From: Clusia tigrina | Taxonomy: Eukaryota > Arthropoda > Insecta > Diptera > Clusiidae | Assembly (NCBI GenBank): GCA_920105625.2 | Contig: OV050030.1 | Location: forward strand, 412,935,034-412,999,033 | Direction of reading: 5' to 3' | Length of the DNA: 64,000 bases | Shown: piece after piece, positions 12,691-23,492 of the stretch | Numbering within the stretch: the first letter of the stretch is position 1 | How the letters are laid out: the number at the start of each line of letters is the position of its first letter | The notes under the pieces: model-generated | The model's database searches: none | What the model was told of the DNA's origin: nothing | The model's input: the letters and a program-made list of their open reading frames with translations, nothing else | Program-made: the position numbers and the translations under genes

Positions 12691-15600
12691 TATAGTCATA
12701 TACTCTGAAACTATAGAAAAATAATACAGGAACTAGACCTCGAATAGAACAATATGTTGTCAGTATACTTGAGAGTGTGTGTGTCGGACTCTCTGATAGA
12801 ATCGTAAAGAATTATATCCAAGATTTCTAATCCTGTAGCATGTTTTGAAGGTTTGAATGACAATGAGTCGAATATGTAAAGATCTAGCCATGGGATATAA
12901 GGCACTTTTCAACTGGATCTTTGAATATAGTTGAATTTTACGAAAAGAGGACAAACTGGCAGCCATTATATTTATCTGAAGCACCAATATTTCTTTGCCT
13001 TTAGTACTATTTCTATACACATGACTCAATAAGTGAAGAACTACTCCAAAATCAAGCTGAGATGTATTCGAAACCCCCCAAAATGTTACTAAAACCATTA
13101 AAACATTTTTATATAGTCTTATTATGCTAATGACAGCAGAGCTTAGTGGCTAGTACATTTTTAAACAATGCAATCATCGCTATTTCTAAACAATGTAATT
13201 ATCGTTTGTTTCCACGTATCCCTCTCATAATATGTGGATTCACTCTCTCTACAAATACACAAATTTCACTGACAAATTAAATGAACTCATTTGTTAGTTT
13301 TATTATACGTGAGGGTTTTATCCTTTACTCACAATTCATAGTTAACATAACTAAAATAACGCGAAAACAAAAACCAAAAAGTAAACAATCAAAAATAAAT
13401 TTAAATAACTCAAACGAATCAAAGAAGAAAGTATGCAAATCATTTACTTCAGCAGTGTCTTTAAAAACTGCTGTTAACGAGCGGTCCAGGATGCTTAATT
13501 TTCTTCACACTCACCATGTTTTTTTCTTTTTTCACACTTTTCTGACCTTTAATAATGATAATAAAATTTTATCCAAAAAAATGTGATTGATTGCATGCAA
13601 AATCTCACGCAGCTTTCACATTTAAATAAACGAACTGCAACTAAACCCGTATCCTTTTATTTGAAGTTATTTTTTATCCCTAATGCCAGCCGTTTGTGTT
13701 GACAAATTAAAGTTTTTTAGAAAGGAGGTAGTCCGACTCGCCTGTATTTATCCTGCACATGATAAAGGTAAAAAGAACAATGATTTATTAGCTTATTTTG
13801 TTAGAAAAATTTAGGCTTTAATCTGCTTGAGCAGTCGGAGAGTGTGAAAAATACGCCCACTTTCAAAATTGATAAAAATCTTTATAAGAAAAGTGCATGG
13901 AAAAGGCGAGGACAAATAGTTAACGTTTTAACCAATATCCAGAAGGCTCTATTTAAGAATTTAAAATCTACAAAAATTGCAAGATTCTTATATACACACA
14001 CATATGAAAGCGTCCTCGCAGTCAGATCACAGTCACACCTACAATGAAATATTTGGTTAATAAATATTTCCGAATGATTTGGCGGGCGTCAGCTGTCAAA
14101 CCACACCAAACTAAAGCCGACAACTGCGAAAGAAAGTGTGTCAATTCCAACAGCTCAACCACAAAAACACAGCTGGCTACGATATTCCCCTCTCCCTGGC
14201 AGACATTGACTTACAGAGCGCTACAGTGCTGACAATAATTTTCTAATATTTCAACACGCCACAACCGAATGCGGCGCATGCTGTTGTAAGCTGCTGCACG
14301 TCTTATTAACTTCAAACACGTTATCCTAAAAAGTGAACAAAACTTGCTGAAGGAAACTCCAACCAAAAACACACATCCATACTTACAAAGGTACAGCAAA
14401 CTCACACAGTCGCACACACCCTAGAAGAGATAACTACCTCTATCTTAGTGTGCTGCGTTGATTGTCATTGCGTATTTTCCTCATCTTTGCTCTGGCGTTA
14501 GGAGTACTTCCATCAACAATTCAGGCAAGTGAGACTTTTCTGATTTCGTTTTGGGTGTGCGTTGCGTATACTTCTGTTTCTGCGCGTGTCCTTCAGTGTG
14601 TGTACGTGTGTTTATGCCCTCATATGTGTCTGTATAATAAATTTCTTCGCCTTAACTTAAATTAGTCAAAATTTTCGTTCTATCATTGTGCACGCTTGGC
14701 AGTGATTTTTAGCTTGGTTGGCAGTTTTTGCAAGACTACGATTGTGCAGATTATAGCGCAGATTTTAATGAGCTTATTTACTTTGGTGATGCTGCTGCTG
14801 GTGCTGGTGCCGCTGCCAACGCATATGGGTTAATTAGGCCGCAGGGATTACCTACATCAAAGCCCACGCACTTTCGAGCTTAACGTAGGCGCAATAAAAA
14901 CTCAGCCGACCTTCTCAGGGCTCGAAACATGCTCTCAACACTGAAAACTAAATTGTCAATTAAGTTTGGCCTACGACAAATGTTTGTGGTCTAATCGCAT
15001 GGTTTTGTTAGCCTTGTTCTGAGCAGCTGAGACCCAAGTAATCAAACTTGTAAACACACCAGCCAGAAAAAATGTGGAGAATAGTTTGGGTGCAGGTTCA
15101 CTTTTCGTTAAGACAAAATAGCAAATAAGAAATGACATATTTGCTTTTTCATCTGAGGTTATCAGATTGCGCGAACATTGGAATAGCAACACTCTTTCGA
15201 ATAGTTTCAGAACAGAAGGTTGCTGAACGGTTTAAGATTAGTGCTGAAGCAAACACATTTTTTCCTTATACTAGGGATGGGGAGAGGACAGCTCGCTTCT
15301 CTCTTTCAGTTCTCGTATATGTTTTTATAGTAATTTTTTTTACAGATATTATATTTTATTTCATATGCTCACATTTTCAGTCTGCAAATTTAATTGTTTT
15401 CTTGAGAAAATTATATCACCATTGACTGTCAGCAATAGTTTCCTTCAACAACTGGTTTCGGATGTGTTCTATTGATATTTGCATTTTGTTGTTATATTGA
15501 AGAAGTGTTGATTTATTACACTCGTTCCTTTCTACACGCTCTGTATGTATTTTGTGTCTTACTTTAGAAATTTTTTTTTCTTCCTATTGGATCAAATAAA

Positions 15601-15852
15601 TATTACATTATTTGAACACAGTTCCTGTGCGTGTGTTTCTTTAAAGTTTTTCTTTACTTCTCTTACTGAACTTAATATTTATTGGAGGTGCTTTTCTTTA
15701 TCCTATTACTTATAAGTTTCTCGTACATTCCATTGTAATATGCAGCACATATATCATCTCATTGAACAATATACTTCAGTGATCTTATTCCAATCTTATA
15801 CTGCTCGAAATATTGGTTTCACCGGCAAAATTCATCTGTAATCTAATTATCT
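12691..15852. other. non-coding stretch
   Basis: No supported gene. Two hydrophobic, signal-peptide-like short frames (from 14462 and 14768) are noted under findings. A CTGCTGCTGGTGCTGGTGCC simple repeat lies at about 14790-14815. Confidence 0.4.
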
Positions 15853-16038
15853 ACCCCGGCTCTCATGCCCACCCGCAGGAAATACTTGGGATTTTTCCAG
15901 GGCTCTGCTGGTGATGTGAAACCTCTGCAGCCAAAACTTGTTCTCACGTTTATCCAGAGGATAGGACTCAACCTGAAACTCTGAAGGGGTGCACAATAGA
16001 TCGAAAGTCGCGGTGCTTAAATCCCCTACACATAATAA
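15853..16038 (+). mobile_element. 5'-truncated LOA-type LINE 3' end
   Basis: The fragment encodes RRKYLGFFQGSAGD and then QPKLVLTFIQRIGLNLKL followed by a stop. This parallels the last 35 or so residues of the full-length LINE ORF2 at 42.1 kb (RRHKYLGSG..INSLGLF). The 3' UTR has the same signature (GCACAATAGATC, then GTCGCGGTG) and ends in an AATAATAAT run. A 9-bp target duplication TAATTATCT flanks it at 15844-15852 and 16039-16047. It is a dead insertion from the same or a closely related family. Confidence 0.85.
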
Positions 16039-16047
16039 TAATTATCT

Positions 16048-17405
16048 TTCTTCGTCTACTTATTATTCACATCTGATAGTTTATTTTTTAACACAGTCCT
16101 CCAAATATTCTCAGGTTGTCTTAAAGTTGACCCCAGAATATTTGCAGCGAATACACTGTAAACAAAATTTTGAATAGTATAGAAGAGGACACGAATGAGA
16201 TTTTTTACTCCCATCATCTGCAATAAAGTATAATCCTGGTCATTAAAATTATATTGAAAAATGCAGACCATAAAGAAGGGGTATGAAAACTCTCTTCTAA
16301 CCCCGACTTAAGTCATCAATCGTCATCGTTTTATAATTCTACCTGAACACGCCAAACTTATCAGTGAATCACAGAATCAATACTGGCGAATAAAGCAATG
16401 CCATTGACTCAACCTCAGCATAAGATTTTATTTCTTTGTACTTATTTTCCCCTTCCGTTGACACTGTTTTTGGGGTCATCAGCATCCATAAAATAAATTT
16501 AATGTTCACTTCTGGAACACCAATGCATTCACTTTCCACCGAGTTGCACAATGTGCCCAACTCAACATTTCCTTCCTAATTTAACATTTATTACGAATTT
16601 ATTACTAAGAACACACTCTGTCGGTGTAGTTATTGCTGCACTGTGATGTCCTTGTGCGCAATCCGTGTCCGAGTGGGCGGATATGTGTGTGCGTATGTGA
16701 GTGAGAGTGAATGTGTGCAGATTTTATTAGCTTTCTGTTATTCCTGATTACATTGTTATTGTTGTCTGTCGCCATTTTTGGCATTTCTTTGCACTTTTCT
16801 CGCACATTTCTCGTACAATAAGAAAATTGATTTTCCTTCAGCGCAAATTGAATTTGTATGTTGTCTACCAGCACGTGTCTTACACACGTCCTGCGAGAAC
16901 ATTACAAATTACTCAATTCACTGCTGCGTGCTGGAGTATCCTCAGCAATTTTTGCCAAGTTTTATTTCTCGTCTTTGCTGTGATGTAATTCATAAATTAC
17001 CGAATTTATTGGGGGCATATTACTCAGAAAATCCAATTAAATTTCATACTAATACCTTCCATGGTTACAAGGCTCCAGGCTGGGGGTATTTTTGATGAGT
17101 GTTACAAGGGTTTTTATGACTTGACTTACCTGAAATGAGAAGAGAGGAAAATCTTTATTATATAACGAATTGCCCAATTTCTTTTTTATTTTATTGTTTT
17201 TATAAAATTTCATTATTTATTTTGTTAAAATTATTTACTTTTTTTATAATTTTATATATGTTTTATTAATATTTTTATTATAATATGAATTAATTTTTGT
17301 TATTATTATTTTTAGTGACATTAAATTGTGTTGTCTTTTTTATTATATAATAAAGTAGTTTAAAATAAGATTATTATTATATTCTAAAGTAGATATAATA
17401 AAGAA
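16048..17405. other. non-coding stretch
   Basis: No gene recognised. 17160-17405 is extremely AT-rich, with T-rich then TTATTA-type sequence. Confidence 0.45.
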
Positions 17406-17698
17406 GAAGTAGCAAAATAATGCGATCGCCAGTGCGGGGCTACGCTCAGACTATCGTGGGCGCCACAGGTGGTGGATAGTGAACAGCCTACCACAGTAGG
17501 TTAGCTGCGAATAACCAACAAGTAGTCCCAGACCAAGAGCGACAAGCTAGAAAAGTGCGACTGAAAAGGTCTGCTAACTCGGAGAAACGCTTGTGACAAG
17601 ACGAGTATGCACCGTCTAAAGAAGTGCTCTCCATCCATTCACAGATGGCATCGTGAAACTGCCACGGTATGCCCTTAGGATAACGATTTGAAAACTTA
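17406..17698. other. GC-richer block flanking mariner, left
   Basis: This is visibly less AT-rich than the sequence before 17405 and stops at the mariner TA. Together with 18961-19280 it may be an older repeat or unique locus into which mariner jumped. No coding motif seen. Confidence 0.35.
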
Positions 17699-17727
17699 CG
17701 AGGGCGGATTAATATTGAAGCTACCTA
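17699..17727 (+). repeat. mariner left terminal inverted repeat
   Basis: Begins CGAGGGCGGATTAATATTG directly after the TA target. It differs from the right repeat by one A/G substitution at position 13. Confidence 0.9.
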
Positions 17728-17848
17728 GCGCTAGACGGCAGCACAAACTCAAAAACTTTTTTTCAGCTGTTAGAATTTCACCCAAATTCATCGATTAGTT
17801 TATTTGTTGTAGTCGTTTGAAGTAAGCAACTTTTGTGTTTCTTGAAAA

Positions 17849-18895
17849 ATGGAAAAAAAGCGAATTTCGTGCAGTGATTAAAAACTATTATTTGAAAGGG
17901 AAAACGGCGAAAGAGACAAAAGAAAAGCTCGATAAACATTACGGTGAGTCGGCTCCGTCAGATTACATGGTAAAATATTGGATTGCAAAATTTAAACGCG
18001 GACGAACAAGCACTGCAACAATACCATCAACAGGAAGGCCAAAAGAGGTGGTTACTGAAGAAAATATCAAGAAAATCCTCGATATCATTATGAATGATCG
18101 CCGCGTCAAGTTGCGTGAGATTATTGAAATGGTAAACATATCATATGAACGTGTGTTCAACATTTTGCATGAACATTTGCATATGAAAAAGCTATCGGCA
18201 AAATGGGTGCCGCGTTTGCTCAGTGTCGAACAAAAACGAGTTCCACAGACCACTTCACAATGGTGTTTGGACATGATAAAGCGTAACCCTGTTGATTTTT
18301 GCCGTCGATTAATAACTGTTGATGATGGGTCCACCACTACACACCTGAATCAAAAAATCAATCGAAACAATGGGTGGAAGCTGGTGTAAGTGCTCCGAAG
18401 AAGGCGAAGGCAGTGAAATCGGCTGGGAAGGTTATGGCCACTGTAATTTGGGATGCACACGGAATATTGCTCATCGACAATCTTGAAAAAGGATCCACAA
18501 TCACAGGAGAGTATTATCGTGCATTATTGGATCAATTGATTGATGCAATCAAGGAAAAACGACCACATTTAAAGAAGAAAAAAATGCTCTTTCATCAAGA
18601 CAACGCACCGGTTCACACAGCATTAGATATGATGCTAAAATTACGTGAAATACACTTCGAATTGGTTAATCATCCACCTTATAGTCCAGATTTAGCTCCT
18701 AGTGACTTTTTCCTGTTTCCAAACTTGAAAAAATGGCTCGCAGGAAAAAGATTCTTCTCAAACGAAGAATTGATTACCGAAACTAACGCGTATTTTGAGG
18801 GGTTCCCGAAATCGTATTATTCAGATGGTATAAAAAAGTTGGAATATCGTCTTACTAAGTGTGTCGAAGTAAAAGGAGACTATGTTGAGAAATAA
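17849..18895 (+). pseudogene. mariner transposase, frame-broken
   Basis: DDE (D,D34D) cut-and-paste transposase of about 345 residues, in three frames. The natural ATG at 17849 is one nucleotide out of frame with the body because of a run of seven A residues just after it. The body then runs open to 18389. It contains the paired helix-turn-helix DNA-binding region, the GRPKEVVTEENI linker and the WVPRLL motif. A net 4-nt loss right after the first catalytic Asp (codon 18321-18323) shifts the frame. The C-terminal part, open to 18895, keeps HQDNAPVHT (second Asp) and YSPDLAPSDFFLF, with the third Asp 34 residues after the second. Two lesions make it inactive. Confidence 0.9.
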
Positions 18896-18931
18896 ATGGT
18901 TTTTGAAACAAAAAAATGTTTTTTTCCTACT

Positions 18932-18960
18932 TAGGTAGCTTCAATATCAATCCGCCCTCG
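18932..18960 (-). repeat. mariner right terminal inverted repeat
   Basis: Reverse complement of the left repeat with one mismatch, directly followed by TA. Confidence 0.9.
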
Positions 18961-18962
18961 TA

Positions 18963-19690
18963 TATGAACTGTCTGCCGTGGGCTGGTAGTTGCAGTATTC
19001 CATTACCTCAGTACACCAGAGTGATATCGGGTGGAATTGGCTGTAGCTGCCTCCGTTCCGTTAAAACAGTGGCGGGTCTTCAAGTACTTTCCATTTTGCG
19101 TCACCATTAAATTGGCGGTTTAGGCTGAATTTTGCATCAACTCTGACTAACGCTTATCCTGGCTCTGAGTACAAGTTCTATGAAGACTTGTGCCAACCCT
19201 TGGTGGAACTTCCTGCTTGCATAGACAACCACATGGATATTTCCGAAGCGACTGTACTACGAACGGAGATAGCGGCTTGAAGCGGGGCCTTTATAAAATT
19301 AATGCACCTGAGCAAACAACAGAGACGAACTAGATCATGTTAAATTATGCATAGTTCGGGTGGTTGCTCCTTGTAAATGTGACCAAATTGCTCAGTCTCT
19401 CTTCCAATGAAGCCCATGAAAAAAACATGTTGAGTACACATCATAAAAATTATCTTTCTAATTAAAAGGTGGAATTTCATACTGACCGAGAGAAGTTGAT
19501 TGAAGCTTGCATATAACAAAATTGTTGAAACCTTCTTGAATACCATGATATTCCTGAAACTAATGGATCCAATATACATGAGAAATGTGAGAAAGCTGAC
19601 GAAACCTAATATATCTAAGAAGTAATAGAGCTGCCAAAGATAAAGAAACATAATATATTATTGAATCCGATAGCGTTGATAGAGCATTTC
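18963..19690. other. non-coding stretch right of mariner
   Basis: 18963-19280 shares the less AT-rich composition of the left flank. 19280-19690 is ordinary AT-rich sequence. No gene supported. Confidence 0.4.
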
Positions 19691-19695
19691 AAGTT

Positions 19696-20378
19696 AATAG
19701 TATTGATATATCAAGGGTTATGAGATTATTCTTGTTGATTAGGGTAGTTAAACGATATGATTTCTTCTCTGACTGATCAAGTTGCAGGCATAATGTTATA
19801 TCAAGGGTTATCAGATTGTTCATGTCGATTAGAATAATGTAATGATCTGATAATTATACTGATGAATTTGGTGAGGGTGGTTCAAAGATATAATTTATTC
19901 TCTGACTGATCAAGTTGCAGGCCTAATGATATATCAAGGGTTATCAGATTGTTCATGTCAAGTTGATCAAGTTGCAGGCATAATGTTATATCAAGGGTTA
20001 TCAGATTGTCCATGTCGATTAGAATAATGTAATGATCTGATAATTATACTGATGAATTTGGTGAGGGTGGTTCAAAGATATAATTTATTCTCTGACTGAT
20101 CAAGTTGTTGGCCTAATGATATATCAAGGGTTATCAGATTGTTCATGTCGATTAGAATAATATATTGAACTGATAATTATACTGATGAATTTGGTGAGGG
20201 TGGTTCAAAGATATAATTTATTCTCTGACTGATCAAGTTGCAGGCCTAATGATATATCAAGGGTTATCAGATTGTTCATGTCGATTAGAATAATATATTG
20301 AACTGATAATTATACTGATGAATTTGGTGAGGGTGGTTCAAAGATATAATTTATTCTCTGACTGATCAAGTTGCAGAC
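19696..20378. repeat. tandem array, 133-bp unit
   Basis: The landmark TCAAGGGTTATCAGATTGTT recurs at about 19711 (variant), 19801, 19934, 19991, 20124 and 20257. Full units are exactly 133 bp (19801-19934, 19991-20124, 20124-20257). One truncated unit is 57 bp and the first is 90 bp. The full units are nearly identical and contain CTGATAATTATACTGATGAA and GGTGAGGGTGGTTCAAAG. This is a local satellite-like expansion with deletion-bearing units. Confidence 0.92.
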
Positions 20379-20955
20379 ATTTTTTACTTAGATAAATCTG
20401 TTTAAATATAAGATGCTGATTCTATTGTTGCGAATACAGGTAATGAAGTTGAGATTTCGATGAAGCTGACAATTGGATGAAACTGCAAGAAGGCTGCGAT
20501 TTCGCTGACACTGAACATTCTATGAAGCTGTTAAATTGCATTAAACCGAGGAATTATGTTGAATTTGTTGAATCCTTCGAAACTAATGGAATTGGTGGAC
20601 GGGTGAAGATGAAAAATCCAAATTAAATTATTCAATATAATAAAAATAATGACGCTAATAACACTGACATCAAAATGTAGGCAAGTGAAGATGACGAAAG
20701 AGATGAAGGTGATATTAGTAAAGTAAATATATTGAAGAGAGAAATATCATTAAAATAAACGAAGCCACTTGGGCTGATTCCAGTAATCGAAACTCGCCAC
20801 AGATGCAAATTGGATATTGATGAGTGTAGAACAAAGATTTGTGTGATTTTTTGAAAGGTGAGTTGCATATTAACTTATATTAACGGGTGCTACTACAGCC
20901 ACAGAAGCTGAAACCTACCAAATTTATAGTCTAGTACGGATCTCAAGTGTTACAT
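20379..20955. other. non-coding stretch
   Basis: Nothing recognised. It contains several GAAGCTGA..TTGC-like short repeats at 20450-20540. Confidence 0.4.
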
Positions 20956-21050
20956 ACTTCGAATGAAATGGTATACTTCGAAACGTGAAAAATATTTCGA
21001 GAGATGGAAAATACTCCGAAAGGTGGACAACACTTCGAAAGTTCGGAGAC
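20956..21050. repeat. 19-bp minisatellite, 5 units
   Basis: Units begin at 20956, 20975, 20994, 21013 and 21032, exactly 19 bp apart, with approximate consensus ACTTCGAAAGATGGAAAAT. The start of each unit holds TTCGAA or a one-base variant. Confidence 0.8.
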
Positions 21051-23145
21051 TCAGAGGGAGCCTATAAGACCTATAAATTATGATTGTCTACCAGGATTTC
21101 TGGCTAGTTTATACAGTAGAGAAAGTAAATTCTAATGCTGTGAAGAATGTAGTCCATTCGGTGGATGAAGAAGAATAGAAAGGATGAACACTTGTTGGAT
21201 ATTTCCACCAAGAATCGCTCGAAATTTTCAACTGGTGCCACCGTGAAACTTGGAAAAGCATGCGAGGCTATGTTTCGAAGGTCATTAAATATATTACTTC
21301 ATTAAAAAAGCGACTTATTAGAAACTAGTGATAATCGAAAAGGGATTTTTAAAGATCGTAAATTATAGCATAGAACATTTTTAGAAGCTGCTCCTCAGTT
21401 GTTTCAAAAAGGCACTATTCGAACTTTAAAGTCACATTATAAAAAGCTGGTACTACATTCTTCAGATCTACAGCATTTCTAGAGATATATGTGCCACTTC
21501 GAACAGATTCAAACAAATAAATATTATTCCTGATGTTGGGTACCCTAATTTGTGTTTATAGGCTTCCTTTACTTCACCACCAAAATGGAACATAATATTT
21601 TTCCCCAACAAAGCGTGGGCTAATTCACAATTTTTTCCTGCTTCTCTGTGTGTGCTTCTCTGAAAGGAAATGCGCTTGCCCCACGCTCTCTGCCCACATA
21701 AATTTTAAATCTGCTCGTTTTGGATGCGATAATGGAAATTGCCAGTGCCGCTAAATGATTTTCAGTCTAATAAATTTGTATACAACTTTGTCCGCCCTGT
21801 TCGCTCCGACCCAACTCCCCGCCAAAGCACATTACGACCTCTGCGTGTGAGTTCAACAAAAGCCTCAACTTTTGTTTGAATTATTTTGTTGACATGTCAG
21901 GGACATAATTTTTAGATACATTGTTTGTGCGTGCGTTTGTGTGTATGTGTTTTGTGTGTCTATTTGCGCTTTTGTGTTTGCGTGTGTGTGTGCGATAAAG
22001 TGAATTTCCACACGAAAAAAGATTAGAATACAATTTTTCTTCGTAGGGACAATTTAAGCTGGATTTTTCGTGGGATTTATGCTAAATTAAAAATAAACAT
22101 GCACAGCCACCGCAACGACGCCGTCGGAGGTGATTGTGTGGATCAGATTTTAGGTAAATCGCTGGCTTATTAAGCGCAAATCTATGTGGCAGCTAAGGAA
22201 GTACTGAAATTGTTTTCGTAATATTTTATTTTTTTTATTTAGTTGCAAATTAACTTTTGCTCCAGCAGGTACTCTGCTACTAGCTTCTATGGACAGGTAA
22301 TGCAGCAACGTCAAACAATGGGAAAGTTTTTAATTATGTCATATCAGATGGAGAAAGTTTTGCTTTCCATTGGAAAAAAGTTCAGGATATTTTTTTAAAT
22401 ATTTAAATGCCGCTCTTTTTGTTCATTAATTTGTTTCGTTAACTCTGGCTTCAATGAGATTACAGTTGAAAACACACTTTTTTATTTAAATATCCTTCAG
22501 TCACTACTCCTTGAGAAGCTTCTCTAGAAACCAGAATAAGGATTTTATCGATCCCTGGCGTAAGCACCCGACACTGGGCTATAGAAATCCCCGCCTTCTG
22601 TTTTCATTTTCTTCCAATGTGCTTTTACATTTCTCAGAGTAGCTGCAACATGAAATAATTGGGGCAGGTATGAAGATATTGCTGCAGGAAATGCATAGAT
22701 CTTGTATTCCGCTTTAATTTAAACTCAATTTTCTTTATACGTATATTTTTATCTAAATTATCTCTAGCAGTGTTAATGCATTTTAGGTTCTTCATAGATT
22801 GAGAAACATTATCTGTGAAAATATGCGGAGAACTGCTTCAAAAACACTCTTTAACTCAATGAACTGAATCATCGACTAGATCACTATCGAGTGAAACATG
22901 TGAGGTGTGGAAGAAATATATTCTATAAAATATTATAGTCTATTATGAGGAAGTAAAGCTTTACCAAAGTTATGCGTCGCTTTATTGGAAGATGAACGAA
23001 ACTATAAATTACAGGTTTACAATATTCAAATAGTTTAAGAACCATCATCCCAGGTTAGGCTGCAAAACAACCAAGTGCTTCCAAACAAAAGATTCCTTCT
23101 AACATCACGAAGAAAAGATCTTCGATCATTGGTTGGGGTAACCAC
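21051..23145. other. non-coding stretch
   Basis: No gene. GT-rich sequence at 21925-22000 (TGTGTG-type). No other structure noted. Confidence 0.4.
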
Positions 23146-23149
23146 GGCG

Positions 23150-23492
23150 CATACTCCATAGGGCCATCATATGGCGATCATTGGCATCCACAAGAGTCCA
23201 AGCTATGTCTCCTGTCTGGAGGAAATACAGGACGGCACAGAGCATTTTCTCTGCGCTTGTCCTGCCTTTGCCAGAATGAGGAGGCTCATATGAAGGTCAG
23301 ATATTCTGGGAATGGATAATGTACATTCCTTATCCCTGGACAGACTTCTGAGATTCATAAAAGAGAAATATGTTTCCAGGCTTACGGTACAAAGGGCATC
23401 AATGCTTGAAGACCTGCTTCTTCGACGGTTTTCTGGCCTACCCCACTTCTATTCTATTCTATTCTATTTTATTCCATTCTATCATCCTTTAA
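23150..23492 (+). mobile_element. LINE 3'-end fragment with TTCTA tail
   Basis: A frame near 23215-23275 reads CLEEIQDGTEHFLCACPAFARMR, the cysteine/histidine C-terminal motif typical of ORF2 proteins of LOA/R1/I-type LINEs. A second frame continues as SLDRLLRFIKEKY, a typical last helix. The segment ends in TTCTATTCTATTCTATTCTA-type pentamer repeats at about 23449-23485. It is a 5'-truncated, frame-shifted dead copy. The different tail indicates a family distinct from the full-length LINE at 36.5 kb. Confidence 0.7.

Larger units (their letters stand above)
17699..18960 (+). mobile_element. mariner transposon, irritans-like
   Basis: A complete mariner by structure: 1262 bp, bounded by the duplicated target dinucleotide TA (17697-17698 and 18961-18962). 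The terminal inverted repeats begin CGAGGGCGGATT; 17699-17727 and 18932-18960 match at 28 of 29 positions. Inside lies a single transposase region in plus orientation, now split by frame changes. Near-perfect repeats imply moderate age. Without a working transposase it could only move in trans. The irritans assignment is by eye. Confidence 0.92.
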
